Below, piece by piece: positions 1 to 10,433 of a stretch of DNA of 64,000 bases; within the stretch, counting starts at the first letter, position 1, and each line of letters begins with the position of its first letter. This stretch comes from Charina bottae (lineage: Eukaryota > Chordata > Lepidosauria > Squamata > Charinaidae). The notes under the pieces are model-generated. The model made no database searches and was not told where the DNA came from. It saw only the letters and a list, made by a program, of their open reading frames with translations. The DNA lies in contig JALMGJ010000002.1 in NCBI GenBank assembly GCA_023362775.1, forward strand, positions 58,181,914 through 58,245,913, read 5' to 3'. The position numbers were made by a program, and so were the translations under genes.

Positions 1-80
1 CGGTTCTGAGACATTAAGATCTGTAAGTACAAGATTGGGCTATCTCTTGCAATGTGAATAATGCAGGAGGGAGAACTGCA

Positions 81-81
81 T

Positions 82-156
<75 letters not shown>
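81..156. repeat. (TTTC)n microsatellite, about 19 units
   Basis: Uninterrupted CTTT tetranucleotide tract of 76 bp. Its reverse strand reads as Lys-Lys-Glu-Arg repeats; that open frame is an artefact of the repeat and not a gene. A short (AAAT)n run follows near 208-230. Confidence 0.97.
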
Positions 157-637
157 ACCACTTCCCCTCCCTTTGCAGTGATTTGCATTAACATAAGAGA
201 TTAAAATAGATAGATAAATAAATAAATAAAGGAACTGGCTTCCCTGCAATGAGGCTGAGCCTGAATGTTATATTCAGGAAGACATATGCCTGCATGTATC
301 TTGTGTGTTTGCATTTAATCTCTGTTCATGTAAGGACAACATCCTGCAATAAACGATGCTGTTAAGCAGGCATAGGTACAATGTATTTCTTAATATCTTA
401 TGACAGTCTTTGGTGTGTGCATATAGCTGTGTGTATATGTGTTTTCATGCAGCTGATGGGCAACACAGAGGATGACAGTGCTTTTTGCTTTTTTCTATAT
501 GTAATAAAAAAAAGATGAAGAAGATTAAATCGTTTCTCCAAATGTACCAACATTAGAAAAAGAAAGAACATTATTTTCAGTTGAGTTCAATGAAATCTGT
601 GAAGGAAGTTTCCTCCAGGGTAATGTGTGTACATGTA
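157..637. other. Unclassified AT-rich DNA
   Basis: No coding signal, RNA gene or recognisable repeat apart from the short (AAAT)n run near 208-230 and A-rich tracts near 507-515. Confidence 0.5.
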
Positions 638-638
638 T

Positions 639-726
<88 letters not shown>

Positions 727-728
727 TC
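638..728. repeat. (TTTC)n microsatellite, about 22 units
   Basis: Second long pure CTTT tract (91 bp), same strand phase as the one at 81-156 but in unrelated flanking sequence. The plus-strand open frame across it codes only Ser-Phe-Leu repeats and is rejected as a gene. Confidence 0.97.
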
Positions 729-1173
729 AGAAGAAAAAAAATGTATATTTAAATTCTTGTGTTAGTTTTTCATAGGAATCCATCTTTTTGCATTTGTGTC
801 CTATCCCTTGCATTTTGTACCAGTTGCAATTACCATGGCTTGTGTTATGATAAGTTTGGAAAACTCCTAATTTTAGAAACTAGCACTGAATAGTTGTATC
901 ATGAGTTGGGCATGTGTGCACCTAAATATCTTTATCTGTACTTTATGTTCAAATAGCATAAAATGCTTCAGATGGAGGCATTTGGAGATTTTATTTGACT
1001 AAAGTGTTTTCTCACATTAATGTTTTGTTTTTATTTTCATCAGGCTTTTCTATTCAAAGTAACTTTTACTTCACAGTTTCATTTTGTAATGTAAGGAGAT
1101 ATAATAATACACTTTTGTATCCTGACATAAACTGACTGTATACAAAAGTGTTCCCTCTTTGCAACTCTTGCAA

Positions 1174-1176
<3 letters not shown>
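729..1176. other. Unclassified AT-rich DNA
   Basis: No gene, RNA or repeat recognised in this stretch. Confidence 0.5.

Positions 1177-1207
<31 letters not shown>
1177..1207. repeat. (TG)n microsatellite, about 15 units
   Basis: Pure TG dinucleotide tract. A 14-bp poly-T run follows at 1307-1320. Confidence 0.97.
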
Positions 1208-1210
<3 letters not shown>

Positions 1211-1351
1211 AAGCTTTTTCATGTAACCTTCAGATGGCATGAGGAGTGGAACAGTATTCAGAGGTGGGTGGGACTTCAAAAAGTTGTTAGTTTGCTGAAG
1301 CTGATCTTTTTTTTTTTTTTATTTTATGCAACAACACTCTGTAAAGGACTG

Positions 1352-1657
1352 TCTTGTTGTTTATTCGTTCAGTCACTTCCGACTCTTCTTGACTTCATGG
1401 ACCAGCCCACGCCAGAGCTTCCTGTCAGCCGTCACCATCCCCAGCTCCCCCACAGTTGAGTCCGTCAGCTCCAGAATATCATCCATCCATCTTGCCCTTG
1501 GTCGGCCCCTCTTCCTTTTGCCTTCCACTTTCCCTAACATCAACATCTTCTCCAGGGTATCCTGTCTTCTCATTATGTGGCCAAAGTACTTCAATTTTGC
1601 CTTTAATATCATTCCCTCAAGTGAGCAGTCTGGCTCTATTTCCTGGAGTATGGACTA
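1352..1657 (-). mobile_element. BovB LINE (RTE clade), 3' end, subfamily A
   Basis: A 306-bp 5'-truncated copy in minus orientation. The plus strand starts with the BovB 3' tail (TTGTTGTTTATTCGTTCAG). The minus strand encodes the BovB C-terminus (LKYFGHIMRRQDTLEK, then RGRPRARWMDDI), which marks the same subfamily as the nested copy at 30290-31074. A perfect 10-bp target-site duplication, TAAAGGACTG, flanks it at 1342-1351 and 1658-1667. The family call rests on recognised tail and protein motifs; the boundaries rest on the duplication. Confidence 0.92.
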
Positions 1658-1667
1658 TAAAGGACTG

Positions 1668-2249
1668 CATTTGGGAAAAAATAAACTATTTACCCATTCA
1701 TTAATTCCAGATCCATTCATTCAAATGATCAGGGGACAGTTTGCTATGTTTCCAAAGGTTCTTCACTTCTGTCTACCATCATAAAAGATCATAAAAGGGA
1801 GAAATCTGCCAAAAAGAAAGAGTTACAACTACTTGGAATGTTGTGCCTGAAGCCAGGACTGTCACTGGGTATCTTCATCAACAGAGGCAATTGTCTTTCC
1901 TTTGGGATACAGTTTTAGAACTCTGTTGCACACTTCTAGAAGGCTTCTATATGGATAGAATAGCATATGGCCATGCCAAAAAAAAAATTGCAAATCTGAT
2001 TCAAAGATTGTTTGATCAAAACTCTTAAATCAACTGACTTTCCAAATTCAATTAGAAAGTTAAGTCAAATTATTGAATCAAAATGGATGTTGTCAAGCCC
2101 CTAACAAGATTCTCATAGAATCTCATTAAACAGACTTAATGCCAGGAAAAAGGGGTATGGTTATGGAATCTTGGAACTTGATTTTAGAAATTATATTCTA
2201 ATCCTCATTTATCAGTGAGTGCATTAAATCAGGTTTTCTATGAGTTTTA
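1668..2249. other. Unclassified DNA
   Basis: No recognisable feature. The 61-codon open frame near 1843-2028 has no recognisable domain and is treated as chance. Confidence 0.5.
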
Positions 2250-2493
2250 CTTTTTATTTTTTATTTTATTTTATCCCGCCTTTATTATTTGTATAAATAA
2301 CTCAAGGCGAGGAACATACCAAATACTCCTTCCTCCTCCTCTTTTCCCCACAACAACAACCCTGTGAGGTGAGTTGGGCTGAGAGAGAGTGACTGACCCA
2401 AAGTCACCCAGCTGGCTTTGATGCCTAAGGTGGTACTAGAACTCACAGTCTCCTGGATTCTAGCCTGGAACCTTAACCACTAGACCAAACTGG
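2250..2493 (-). mobile_element. tRNA-derived SINE with MIR/CORE-like centre
   Basis: Read on the minus strand: a tRNA-like head (CCAGTTTGGTCTAGTGGTTA), a central block GGGTGACTTTGGGTCAGTCAC resembling the CORE/MIR centre, then a LINE-like tail with CGCCTTGAGTTATTTA and AAATAAAA repeats. At least five other copies lie in this window. The split into head, core and tail is seen; the family name is inferred. Confidence 0.85.
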
Positions 2494-3205
2494 AATGTTT
2501 GAACTTCTTTCTTATAGAATCTCCAGCTGATGGACTGACTCCTCACTTATGAGAGAAGGCTGAAATGTCCATCTGCTCCTCATCTGCTTCATTTTGCAAA
2601 CCTTCTTCCTTTTCTTTTCCAGACTCTGTGAATTCCCTTAGAGATGAATTGAGAGAATCAATTCAGATTATTTCAGTGGTTCTATGCATATACTACTTTT
2701 TTCCCCCAAATCAAACCTGATGTGACAGTTCAGTTTGAATGGTGGATTTAGATCAAATCCAAATCAAAATAGCAGTTTGAATCAGTTCTTCATTATTTTC
2801 TCAGGTGTAATGCAGACACCCAGTACAAATCACTATTAGTATAATTTTTATCACTACTACATCAAAATACATAAAATCTATCCCATGTTAACACAAATGA
2901 CAGGCAATACAACACAATATCATTTTCCTTTGGCAGATCCAATATCCCCAAAATCTATCTCTAAATGCTTAGTAGATGAACTTATGACTGAGAAAGAAAT
3001 TCTGACTTAGCACCGTAGCTCTGTATGACAGAGCCTGTATTCTGGAATGCTCCCTAACACTCTGAAGAGAGTTTTTCAATCAGATCTTGCCACTTTCAAA
3101 TTTCAAATCTCAGTGTCAAATCAGATTTTGGATGATTTGCACATCCTATTAAATAGGGAAAAAATGAAAAGAATGTGTGCTCCAAAACTGCTTTTCCTAC
3201 CTGGT
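2494..3205. other. Unclassified DNA
   Basis: About 710 bp with no gene-like frame and no repeat that I recognise. Confidence 0.5.
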
Positions 3206-3216
3206 ATATGTTTGGA

Positions 3217-3485
3217 TGCTGAAGCTGAAGCTGAAGCTCAAATACTTTGGCCACCTAATGCGAAGAGAGGACTCACTGGAAAAGACCCTGATGCTGGGAA
3301 AGACTGAAGGCAAAAGGAGAAGGGGACAGCAGAGGATGAGATGGTTAGATAGCATCACCGATGTAATGAACATGAATTTGAGTAAACTCCGAGAGACAGT
3401 GGAGGACAGGAAGGCCTGGCGTGCTATGGTCCATGAGGTCACGAAGAGTTGGACACGACTAAACGACTGAACAACAACAACAAAA
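3217..3485 (+). mobile_element. BovB LINE 3' end, subfamily B
   Basis: A 269-bp 5'-truncated BovB copy on the plus strand. It encodes the C-terminal end (LKYFGHLMRREDSLEK, GQQRMRWLDSITD, stop near 3470) and ends in an (ACA)n tail. An 11-bp duplication, ATATGTTTGGA, lies at 3206-3216 and 3486-3496. Three GCTGAA hexamers at the start are a small local expansion of the BovB sequence. Confidence 0.93.
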
Positions 3486-3496
3486 ATATGTTTGGA

Positions 3497-3838
3497 GTGT
3501 TGACCCTATAATTCCAAGAATTCCCTCCCAGCTATGCTGGTTGAGAATTGTGGGTGTTGTAAACCCAACAAGTCTAGAGCATGCCAGGTTACAAAAGCTG
3601 AACTAGAATGTCCTTGTTTGGAGAAGAGGAACCAAATAAAGACTTTGTCATGAAAAAAAGGATACACTAGGACATGAAATCCATTACTTATCTCAAAAAG
3701 TGTTGATTATTAGATTATTTTTCAACAGTTATTCTCATAACTTGCAGTAATTTAGTTGTCTACATATGCAGATTTTAGAATATTTGAATTATTTTCCTTT
3801 CAATTCATTGGAGGAGATAGTTGCTGCAGCATAACTAC
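3497..3838. other. Unclassified DNA
   Basis: Short inverted motifs around 3520-3560 (GGGAATTCT-like) recall MITE ends, but no element could be delimited. Confidence 0.35.
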
Positions 3839-3993
3839 TATATATTTATATTTATATTTATATTTATATTTATATTTATATTTATATTTATATTTATATT
3901 TATATTTTTTATATTTATATTTATATTTATATTTATATTTATATTTATATTTATATTTATATTTATATTTATATTTATATTTATATTTATATA
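3839..3993. repeat. (TATATT)n hexanucleotide array
   Basis: About 155 bp of near-perfect TTTATA units, with one interruption by extra T near 3903-3910. The plus frame reads Leu-Tyr repeats and is not a gene. A much smaller TATATT run recurs near 61765-61785. Confidence 0.96.
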
Positions 3994-4393
3994 TGGCTGA
4001 TTGAATTGGCCTACTTACAGGTGAACTTTGTTTTCAATATAATCTCAGTTCCTGAAGGTTATACGTTTGAGCTGTTTCCAACCATATCTGGATAAACTAA
4101 ATGCTATTAGTGATGTTAATAAAAGAACTTCTACCTGCCCTAATCCCTGATATCTATTCTTTATTGATAGGCTTCTATTTCCCGTGACTCCTGGTACAAA
4201 AAAATTGCACTCTGTTGAGGAAGCCCAATGTTAATAGCATATTTTGTTTTTCTTTCCTTGGACATATTTGAATATACATCATACACCTGTGACTCAGTCA
4301 ATTCAAATTTTCTGCTTTAATTTTTTAGTTGCTATGAATTAGAAAGTAATATGAAATACAGTATATAACTTAAGTCTAATACCCTCCTACACA

Positions 4394-4734
4394 TAAAAAA
4401 AGTAAAGGTAAAGGTACCCCCCGCACATTTGTGCAGTCGTGTCCGACTCTAGGGGCCGGTGCTCATCTCCGTTTGTTAGCCAAAGAGCCAGCGTTGTCCG
4501 AAGACGCTTCCACGGTCATGTGGCCGCATGACACGCGCGGAACGCTGTTACCTACCCACCGAAGTGGTACCTATTAATCTACTTGCATTTGCATGCTTTC
4601 GAATTGCTAGGTTGGCAAGAGCTGGAGCTAGTGCAGGAGCTCACTCTGCACGCAGGGCTAGGGATTCGAACCTCCGAACTTGCAATCTTCCGATCAACAA
4701 GCCTGGCGTCTTACCCGCTGAGCCACCACGCCTA
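4394..4734 (-). mobile_element. Sauria-type SINE (tRNA-derived, BovB-tailed)
   Basis: A full-length copy of about 341 bp on the minus strand. The tRNA-related head carries an A-box-like segment (complement of 4710-4725) and a canonical B box GGTTCGAATCC (complement of 4662-4672), the internal RNA polymerase III promoter. The 3' end contains CAGTCGTGTCCGACTCT, shared with the BovB tail, as known for Sauria SINEs. The flanking duplication CTCCTACACA lies at 4384-4393 and 4735-4744; a further similar copy follows at about 4748. The known family uses the LINE partner's reverse transcriptase; that dependence is inferred here. Confidence 0.93.
4662..4672 (-). promoter_or_regulatory. Pol III B box of Sauria SINE
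   Basis: The minus strand reads GGTTCGAATCC, an exact match to the tRNA B-box consensus. It lies about 40-60 bp inside the SINE 5' end, the usual spacing to the A box at 4710-4725. Confidence 0.8.
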
Positions 4735-4744
4735 CTCCTACACA

Positions 4745-5384
4745 CTACTCCTACACATACATATGCATATATTGGGTGGAGTTGTGAGTATTTTTCCAAC
4801 ACAGTAGAAAACATAACTTTACACATAACTTTATAATAATTAATAACTAATAACTAATTTTGTGCAGGCCAGTTTTATAATTAATTGAACTCCAATCATG
4901 GTTACATATCTATAAAAGTAAAAAAAAAACCTCAACATTTGTTGACTTAATTTATTGTCTATTTTCCAGCTGGTTAGCCTTGGGGTGAAATGCAGGTAAT
5001 CCCATATATAACATCTATCCTGCTGCCATCTTATAGTGACTTGAAAAATTGTTTTTATGACTAAGCAGATTCAGTGTGATATATTAAGAATATAGACAAA
5101 GATTGGCAGCCATATACATTGAATCAATCAATCAATCAATCAATCAATCAGGTGCATCTTGGCCCAGATGTTTCTCTACAAACTGAACTTAGAAAATGGT
5201 TTTCAGAAACACTCTCTCCCAGAATCTCCTGATATTTATTAATTTAGAAAAGTGAGATGAAAACTAAAGAAAGAAATAAAGAAATAAATAAATGAAAACT
5301 TATCTCACTATAAATACTGCCCATGTATCCCACGGAGCATGAGCCCAAAGAGTTGTACATCTGCTTGGTATGCAATGCAGTTAA
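4745..5384. other. AT-rich DNA with (AATC)n at 5121-5150
   Basis: It contains a short tetranucleotide tract (AATC, about 7 units, 5121-5150) and an AAAT/AAAG-rich patch near 5265-5297. No gene seen. Confidence 0.6.
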
Positions 5385-5389
5385 CTACT

Positions 5390-5605
5390 GTGGTGTCATG
5401 GTTACAATGTTGGGTTAGGACACCAAGGATCAAACCTAAACATCAATTATCAAAGGACACTGGGTGATTTTGGGATGTTCACTATATCTGAACCCAACCT
5501 ATCTCACATAGTTGCTGCTGTGGGAAAATAAAAGTGGAAGTGCTGTGTATGTTACCTTGAGCTTCTGGTGGGAAAACTGAATATTTATCTAACAAATAAA
5601 TAAGA
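5390..5605 (+). mobile_element. Old, diverged MIR/CORE-like SINE
   Basis: A degraded plus-strand copy: a head resembling GTGGTGTCATGGTTACAATG, a centre resembling the GGGTGACCTTGGG motif (here TGGGTGATTTTGGGATG), and a tail ACCTTGAGCTTCTGGTGGGA ending in AAATAAATAA. It is more diverged than the copies at 20915, 23726 and 54539, so it is probably an older subfamily. Confidence 0.6.
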
Positions 5606-5888
5606 CATATACAAGTGGATTCTTAGCCCTCAGTTCTGATTGCAGCTATCTGGTCATCTTTAAGGAAAATTCAGGAAAAAGGGAGAATTGGGGATGGGAA
5701 ATTACAATAGGAAAAGTAATTGAAGTCAACTGCATATGCATAGCTCCTGCTCTTGCAAACTTACCCTGCCTGATTTTCTCCAGACCTACTATGATGCAGG
5801 TCCTAGTGTAAGGCACCAAAACTTACCACGCGCCTCTAGAGAAAGCCAAATACACGAAGGAGACTTTGTAAAAAGGAACGCAGCAAAA

Positions 5889-5894
5889 TTTATT
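5889..5894 (-). promoter_or_regulatory. LTR polyadenylation signal AATAAA
   Basis: AATAAA on the minus strand about 100 bp downstream of the TATA box; it would define the R region of the LTR. Confidence 0.7.
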
Positions 5895-5989
5895 TGGCCA
5901 AGCAAAAGTTGCCGGGTGGTAGCCAGACAGTTGTCACGTGCAAGTGACCTCTGAATGAAACCACCACCCAGAGCATAAGGGTGCACAAA

Positions 5990-5997
5990 CTTTTATA
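5990..5997 (-). promoter_or_regulatory. LTR TATA box
   Basis: The minus strand reads TATAAAAG, inside the ERV LTR and upstream of the LTR polyadenylation signal. Confidence 0.75.
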
Positions 5998-6645
5998 CGG
6001 GGAATACAGGCAGGAAGTGAGGATGAGGAAGGTATGCCCACATGTGGGTGAGGTGTCTGATGACCATCCCCTAGGATTGGCTGATTCCTAGGGACAGGGT
6101 CCCTCCCAGAGCTGAAGCATTCTGGGACTCACCAGGTCAGGGGGTGACGTGGGTCATCAACATATTTACAAAGGATAGAATTGGGGACATTCACACCAAG
6201 GAAATACTTGCATCTTACAAGGACAACAGTAACATTCACAGAGACATTGGGTTACACAAGCAGGTTGAATCACAAAGGGTCAGAACCATAGAAATCACAG
6301 TTTAACATATTTACATCTCAGGAGAGGGGAAGCAAGGCATTTATTACAAGAAGGTTAGATAAACATATTGGCTTTGTCTCAGGAAGAGGATGCTTGACCA
6401 GATAGATGGTCCCAGACTGTTATGCATTCCTGAGAGAGGTAGACTTGGTTTCAGAGCTTTATTTAACATTTCTTATGCAGTTTTCTTTGGGGCTTGCTGA
6501 GGCCCATCTCAAGGGTCATCCTTGGGTAACAATTCTTTGGTTCAGGCACAATCTTTGGTTCAGTAATGTTGCATCATGGGGAAATGTTACAGCATGGTGT
6601 TTTCCAGGCCAAGGTTTGTGAGCCGGGTTTCCCCATATCCCTACA

Positions 6646-6667
6646 ATCCTCCCTTTTCTTTTCTTAT
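6646..6667 (-). promoter_or_regulatory. ERV polypurine tract
   Basis: A run of purines on the minus strand (AAGAAAAGAAAAGGGAGGA) immediately before the LTR U3 start TGTAGGG. It is the usual plus-strand priming site of a retrovirus and fixes the internal/LTR boundary. Confidence 0.85.
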
Positions 6668-7920
6668 GGCGAAATGCCTTTCGCCCACCTTGGAGACTGG
6701 GTGGAGAGTCAGCAGTCTTGCTGGTTTACCCTCAGTGTGGGAAACCCCAGATTCTACGAACCAGAGGAACAATGCAGGGCAGGATAGCAAGTCCAGTAAG
6801 GCCACAGACAAAGATAAATACAAGTTGTTTGATCCATGCTGCCCTGAAGTAAGTGGTACAGGAGGTGTTTCCCCCTTGGGAAGGATAGAGATTTGAGGTA
6901 GGAGATGGGCAAGAGAGCAAGTGCCTGTCCAGTTAGCATGTAAACAGAGGTAAGTATTGGTTCCACAAAGGAAAAACATACCCTGTTCTAGGCAGATACT
7001 TAAGTCAACAGAAAAGATAGGCTTCTCCCTTTTCCATGGGTTCCATACCCCAACTGACCCTGCTAGAAACATTCCCATAAGTGGCTGTAGGGGGGTGGCA
7101 TTGAGACGGGGTGGACCTTTGACTAAGGGAATAGAAGGGAAGACAAAATAATCAGAGGTGTTTCCCTTTGCGTAGGGCAAGGGAGCACAAGGGATATCTT
7201 GGTTGTCTTTCAGGCCCAGCCATGCTGGCATGGAGCCTTTCGTGTCAGTAGGTAGCCCAAGCCACGGAGGAAGCAGAGGTCCCTGTGGAGAGGCAGCTAA
7301 CAGAAGCTTCGCTGCCAGATTACATGAGGGTCCCTTCTTCTCTTCCCCAGAGATAGAAACTGTGGGCCGGGCAGAAAAAGTTACTTTGCCCCTGTATCTT
7401 CCAGCAGCAGCTGAAAACAATGGAGGCCTTATGTGAAAATCCAGAGGCGGTGATAAATCACCTCCTTTAGGCATTGGTGTCCCTGAAGCCTTCCCAGCCA
7501 AACTCCCCCCTTGGGTTGCGCTCTAGTAACACACACAGAGGCGATGCCAATCAATGGGACTAGTGAGGCCACTGGGCTAAAGATGGGAACTGATGGGTTC
7601 AGTCCCAAGGTCTTAAGCTGTGACTCAAAGTCCGCATAGAGTTGGCTGTCAGGATGTTCTCCTTCCTTAAAAGCAGGAGGAGTTTTGTGGTTTAGCACAA
7701 TTCTAGAACTGGCCCAAACACGGGGGCTGGCTGGAATGGCTTCAGTAATTTGTAAGCAGAGGTAAGGGTCTGCTCAATGTAATCAGGGCTAGTGGGCTTG
7801 CGTGTGAGGGTACGGTGGGTATGGGGGTGTGCTAGAATTGTATAGACCCCTAGGAGCCCCAGAAGAAAAGGTTTTAAAGTTTTTAAAGGAGCACATGTTC
7901 ATTTTCCCCACCAGGTACTC
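6668..7920 (-). pseudogene. env: Broken ERV envelope gene remnant
   Basis: This minus-strand coding remnant lies directly upstream of the polypurine tract and 3' LTR, where env is expected. The longest open frame is 6641-7501 (286 codons). It includes a segment around 6840-6960 with Cys residues and an N-glycosylation motif NWTGTC, which is typical of gamma-type retroviral envelope surface/transmembrane regions, followed by a hydrophobic stretch. Upstream, 7700-7900, a hydrophobic leader-like segment is cut off by stops. Frames are shifted near 7430-7500 and around 7690, so no complete envelope protein is encoded. Calling it env rests on position plus these motifs; the virus group is an inference. 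Confidence 0.7.
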
Positions 7921-8278
7921 CCCCTCTTCCCCCCCTTTTTATTTTTACTAATTGGAAAAGAGACAGAGAGGAGAGGCAGGGAGAAGTAATCAGGAAAAAT
8001 ACTTGGCAGCTTTTGTCCAGTAGCAGCTGTTATCTGTGGTTGCCTGGTCCGGCGTCTGTGGTATTCAGCCTGAAAGAGAGCTTAGCAAAAAAAGCTTTGC
8101 AACCTACATTAAAACAACATTGGCAACCACAGTGAAATGATGATCTTAGATGTCCTCCTGGGTATAGTCTTCACCTGTGTTCCCGTCTGCCTCCGGAGAG
8201 ACGGGAAGCAGAGGACTTGTGTAGAAATGCTGAGGCTGAACCTGGAATGTTTCTAGCCCATTGAAAGCTGTGAACCTA
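7921..8278 (-). mobile_element. ERV internal region, unresolved
   Basis: Continuation of the ERV interior upstream of env on the minus strand. I recognise no pol or gag motif in it. It ends at the BovB insertion. Confidence 0.4.
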
Positions 8279-8288
8279 CCTCCACCCC

Positions 8289-8569
8289 GGTTGTTGTTGT
8301 TGTTGTTGTTGTTCAGTCGTTAAGTCGTGTCCGACTCTTCATGACCCCATGGACCATAGCACACCAAGCCTTCCTGTCCTCCACTGTCTCTTGGAGTTTG
8401 CTGAAGTTCATGTTCATTGCATCAGTGATGCTATCTAACCATCTCATCCTCTGCTGTCCCCTTCTCCTTTTGCCTTCAGTCTTTCCCAGCATCAGGGTCT
8501 TTTCCAGTGAGTCCTCTCTTTGCATTAGGTGGCCAAAATATCTGAGCTTCAGCTTCAGTATCTGTCCTT
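8289..8569 (-). mobile_element. BovB LINE 3' end, subfamily B, inserted in ERV interior
   Basis: A 281-bp minus-strand BovB fragment with a (TTG)n tail and encoded motifs LRYFGHLMQREDSLEK and GQQRMRWLDSITD. A perfect 10-bp duplication, CCTCCACCCC, lies at 8279-8288 and 8570-8579. It interrupts what appears to be ERV-derived sequence, so it is younger than the ERV. Confidence 0.92.
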
Positions 8570-8579
8570 CCTCCACCCC

Positions 8580-9044
8580 ACCCCATCTTAATTAGAAGAC
8601 AGCCAGAGTTAACAACTTGCTTCCTTGAGCCTGAGAGATTTGGCCAAATGTAGAAGATGTAAGTTAGTTTGTATTGAACATATTGCTCTTTCTCACCGCC
8701 TGCTTGGTTGGATTCCCAGTGGCATTGATGTGATTCATTAAAAGAGATAACTCAGTGAAAAAGAGAACTCAAGCTAGCAACATGCAAGAAGTACCATTGC
8801 TGGGTTGCCATCTCAGAAGGATGGAAGCCAACAGGAAATCAGGGAAAGTAGTGTGGAAAGCATGGGGAGACTCAGAAAGAATTACATCATGTGTGGGTGG
8901 GATTTAAAAAAAAATGGTGAGAGGAGACTGTCATGGTTCTTTTGTCCAATGCAGTTGTCGGACTGGTCCTATCACCTTTATCTTTGCCTAATTTAAAATC
9001 AGATTTTGGTTTTATTCCAAGAGACAAATTCTGGAGAAAACTTG
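8580..9044. other. Unclassified, possibly more ERV interior
   Basis: It is contiguous with the ERV block once the BovB is removed, but no motif is recognised. Confidence 0.35.
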
Positions 9045-9575
9045 AGAGTATCATGACAGAATGCCTTTTATTTCTTATCCAGCAGCTTTATGCAAATACA
9101 TCTCTCAGATAAGATGTCATCACACCAGCCAGTTATCCCATGCTATGCCAACAAATAAAGGGATTAAACAAGGATGTGTTGTAGTTCCCCTGCTTTTCAA
9201 TCTTTGTATCAGTGAATGCAAATTTAATCTGTCCTAGTTAAAACTCACGCAAATTATCAGACAGATACCATTTTTTGATGTTACTGCTCTCCAACATGCC
9301 AGGAGGTTGAAAAAAAGACCCCTTAGGACTCGGTTTCTTATTTCTTATTTCTCATGGACGACCCATTAATTATCAGAAGATGAAGGTGATGGTTTTCACT
9401 AAGTGACCTGCATTACATTGATGGCAATTATGAAAGACTCCCATAGAGTAAGTCAAACTTTATATAGGGATTATTTTCCAAGCATCCAGATCATGGAAGA
9501 TACCTTTTAAACATGTAGTTGAGAGTGCTCAGAGTAACACTGCTGCAATCTTGAGATTCTGTTTGACCTCTAGCA
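9045..9575 (+). pseudogene. Degraded LINE reverse-transcriptase fragment
   Basis: Plus-strand translation in shifting frames gives LIQQLYANTSLR, then KGIKQGCVVVPLLFNL (reverse-transcriptase motif B region, KGxKQGC), and further on ESAQSNTAAILRF, the connection region of a non-LTR element. Many frameshifts and stops show long decay. The clade is not determined. No endonuclease part is visible. Confidence 0.6.
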
Positions 9576-9965
9576 GATGACATTTACTGTTGGGAAGTTA
9601 CATGAGGATGTCATAGCTGAGCTCCTCAGTGGCACAGAATGTATATTTATACGAACTACAACTGCAGACTACAACTTGTTTATACAGAGTACAACAGCTG
9701 GAAAAGATCCAGATCAGTTTGCTAAGCCTATTAATAACAATGTGTCTCAAAGTGCTATGTGTGGAAGTGGGCAGGATAAAATTGAGGCACCAGGAACAGA
9801 CACAGTCTACATATTATTTCTCCAACCTCACTTGTCCTAATCACAGGATATTTTTTACTTGAATAACCTTCCATAAGCCTTGTGTAGGGCAGATTTTGTC
9901 AGGCCAAATAATGGGAGCGATTACAGTCATACAGCACAGCGAAGGTAGTGATAGTGGTCCAAATG
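9576..9965. other. Unclassified; 87-codon open frame of unknown nature
   Basis: An open frame at 9577-9840 (plus) has no recognised domain. It may be a continuation of the LINE remnant upstream. Confidence 0.35.
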
Positions 9966-10089
9966 TTCATGCAATCATAAAATGTAATGATTTGAAGGGA
10001 GCTTGGAGATCATCTAGTCCAATCCCTGCCCATTGTTGAAATCCTCTACTCTAGCATCTCCATAGCATCTGTACAGCCTCTGTTTAAAC

Positions 10090-10332
10090 CAGGGCTTTCC
10101 AAAGTGCTGCCGTGGCGCGCGCATGGCGATGGCGCGGGGGGGCATGCGGCGGCACGCGCGCACGGCGACGGCGCGGGGGGATGTGCGGCGGTGCGGGGGG
10201 CGTGCGGTGGTGCGCGCGTGCATGGCGGCCAGCGTGCGCACCCGCGCCGCCGCTTCCAGGTGGTGTGGCAACACACCACGCTGTATGTGGCGACACACTT
10301 TTGTGTCGCGACACACAGTTTGGAAAGCTCTG
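10090..10332 (-). mobile_element. CpG-rich hAT MITE, copy 1
   Basis: A 243-bp non-autonomous element with terminal inverted repeats of the form CAGRGCTTTCCAAA and a very G+C- and CpG-rich interior of CGGCGG/CGCGCG tracts. A perfect 8-bp duplication, GTTTAAAC, at 10082-10089 and 10333-10340 is diagnostic of hAT-type transposition. Its complement matches copy 2 (24114-24369) closely over the first about 95 bp, the few differences being mostly CG-to-TG or C-to-T changes. The open frames of Ala/Arg-rich residues across it are composition artefacts. Confidence 0.93.
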
Positions 10333-10433
10333 GTTTAAACACTTCCAGCAAAAGAACAGTCCACTCTTTCAGATGTGGTCTGTTTCTTTGTCAAAGAGCT
10401 CTTACCATTACAATTTTTTAATGTCCAACCAAA

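Larger units (their letters stand above)
5807..6645 (-). mobile_element. ERV 3' LTR (gamma-like)
   Basis: An 839-bp LTR in minus orientation. On the plus strand it starts TGTAAGGCACC and ends CCCTACA, the TG...CA ends expected of an LTR. Reading the minus strand, a TATA box (complement of 5990-5997) is followed about 100 bp later by an AATAAA polyadenylation signal (complement of 5889-5894), giving U3-R-U5 order. A polypurine tract abuts the U3 end at 6646-6667, which identifies this as the 3' LTR. The 5' LTR is not in the expected position within this window. Confidence 0.85.

Noticed and set aside
40..249. Open frames coding Lys/Glu/Arg or Phe/Leu/Ser repeats over (TTTC)n, and similar frames over (TTC)n, (TATATT)n, (AT)n, (TTG)n and (TTTA)n
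   Set aside because: They exist only because the simple repeat has no stop codon in that phase; the flanks have no coding signal.
1326..1784. Plus-strand 152-codon frame and other plus frames such as 30325-30708 and 8341-8595
   Set aside because: Antisense shadows of BovB C-terminal coding sequence on the minus strand.
4394..4734. tRNA gene from A and B boxes
   Set aside because: The boxes belong to the tRNA-like head of a SINE; no cloverleaf-forming acceptor or anticodon stem could be traced, and a BovB-like tail follows.
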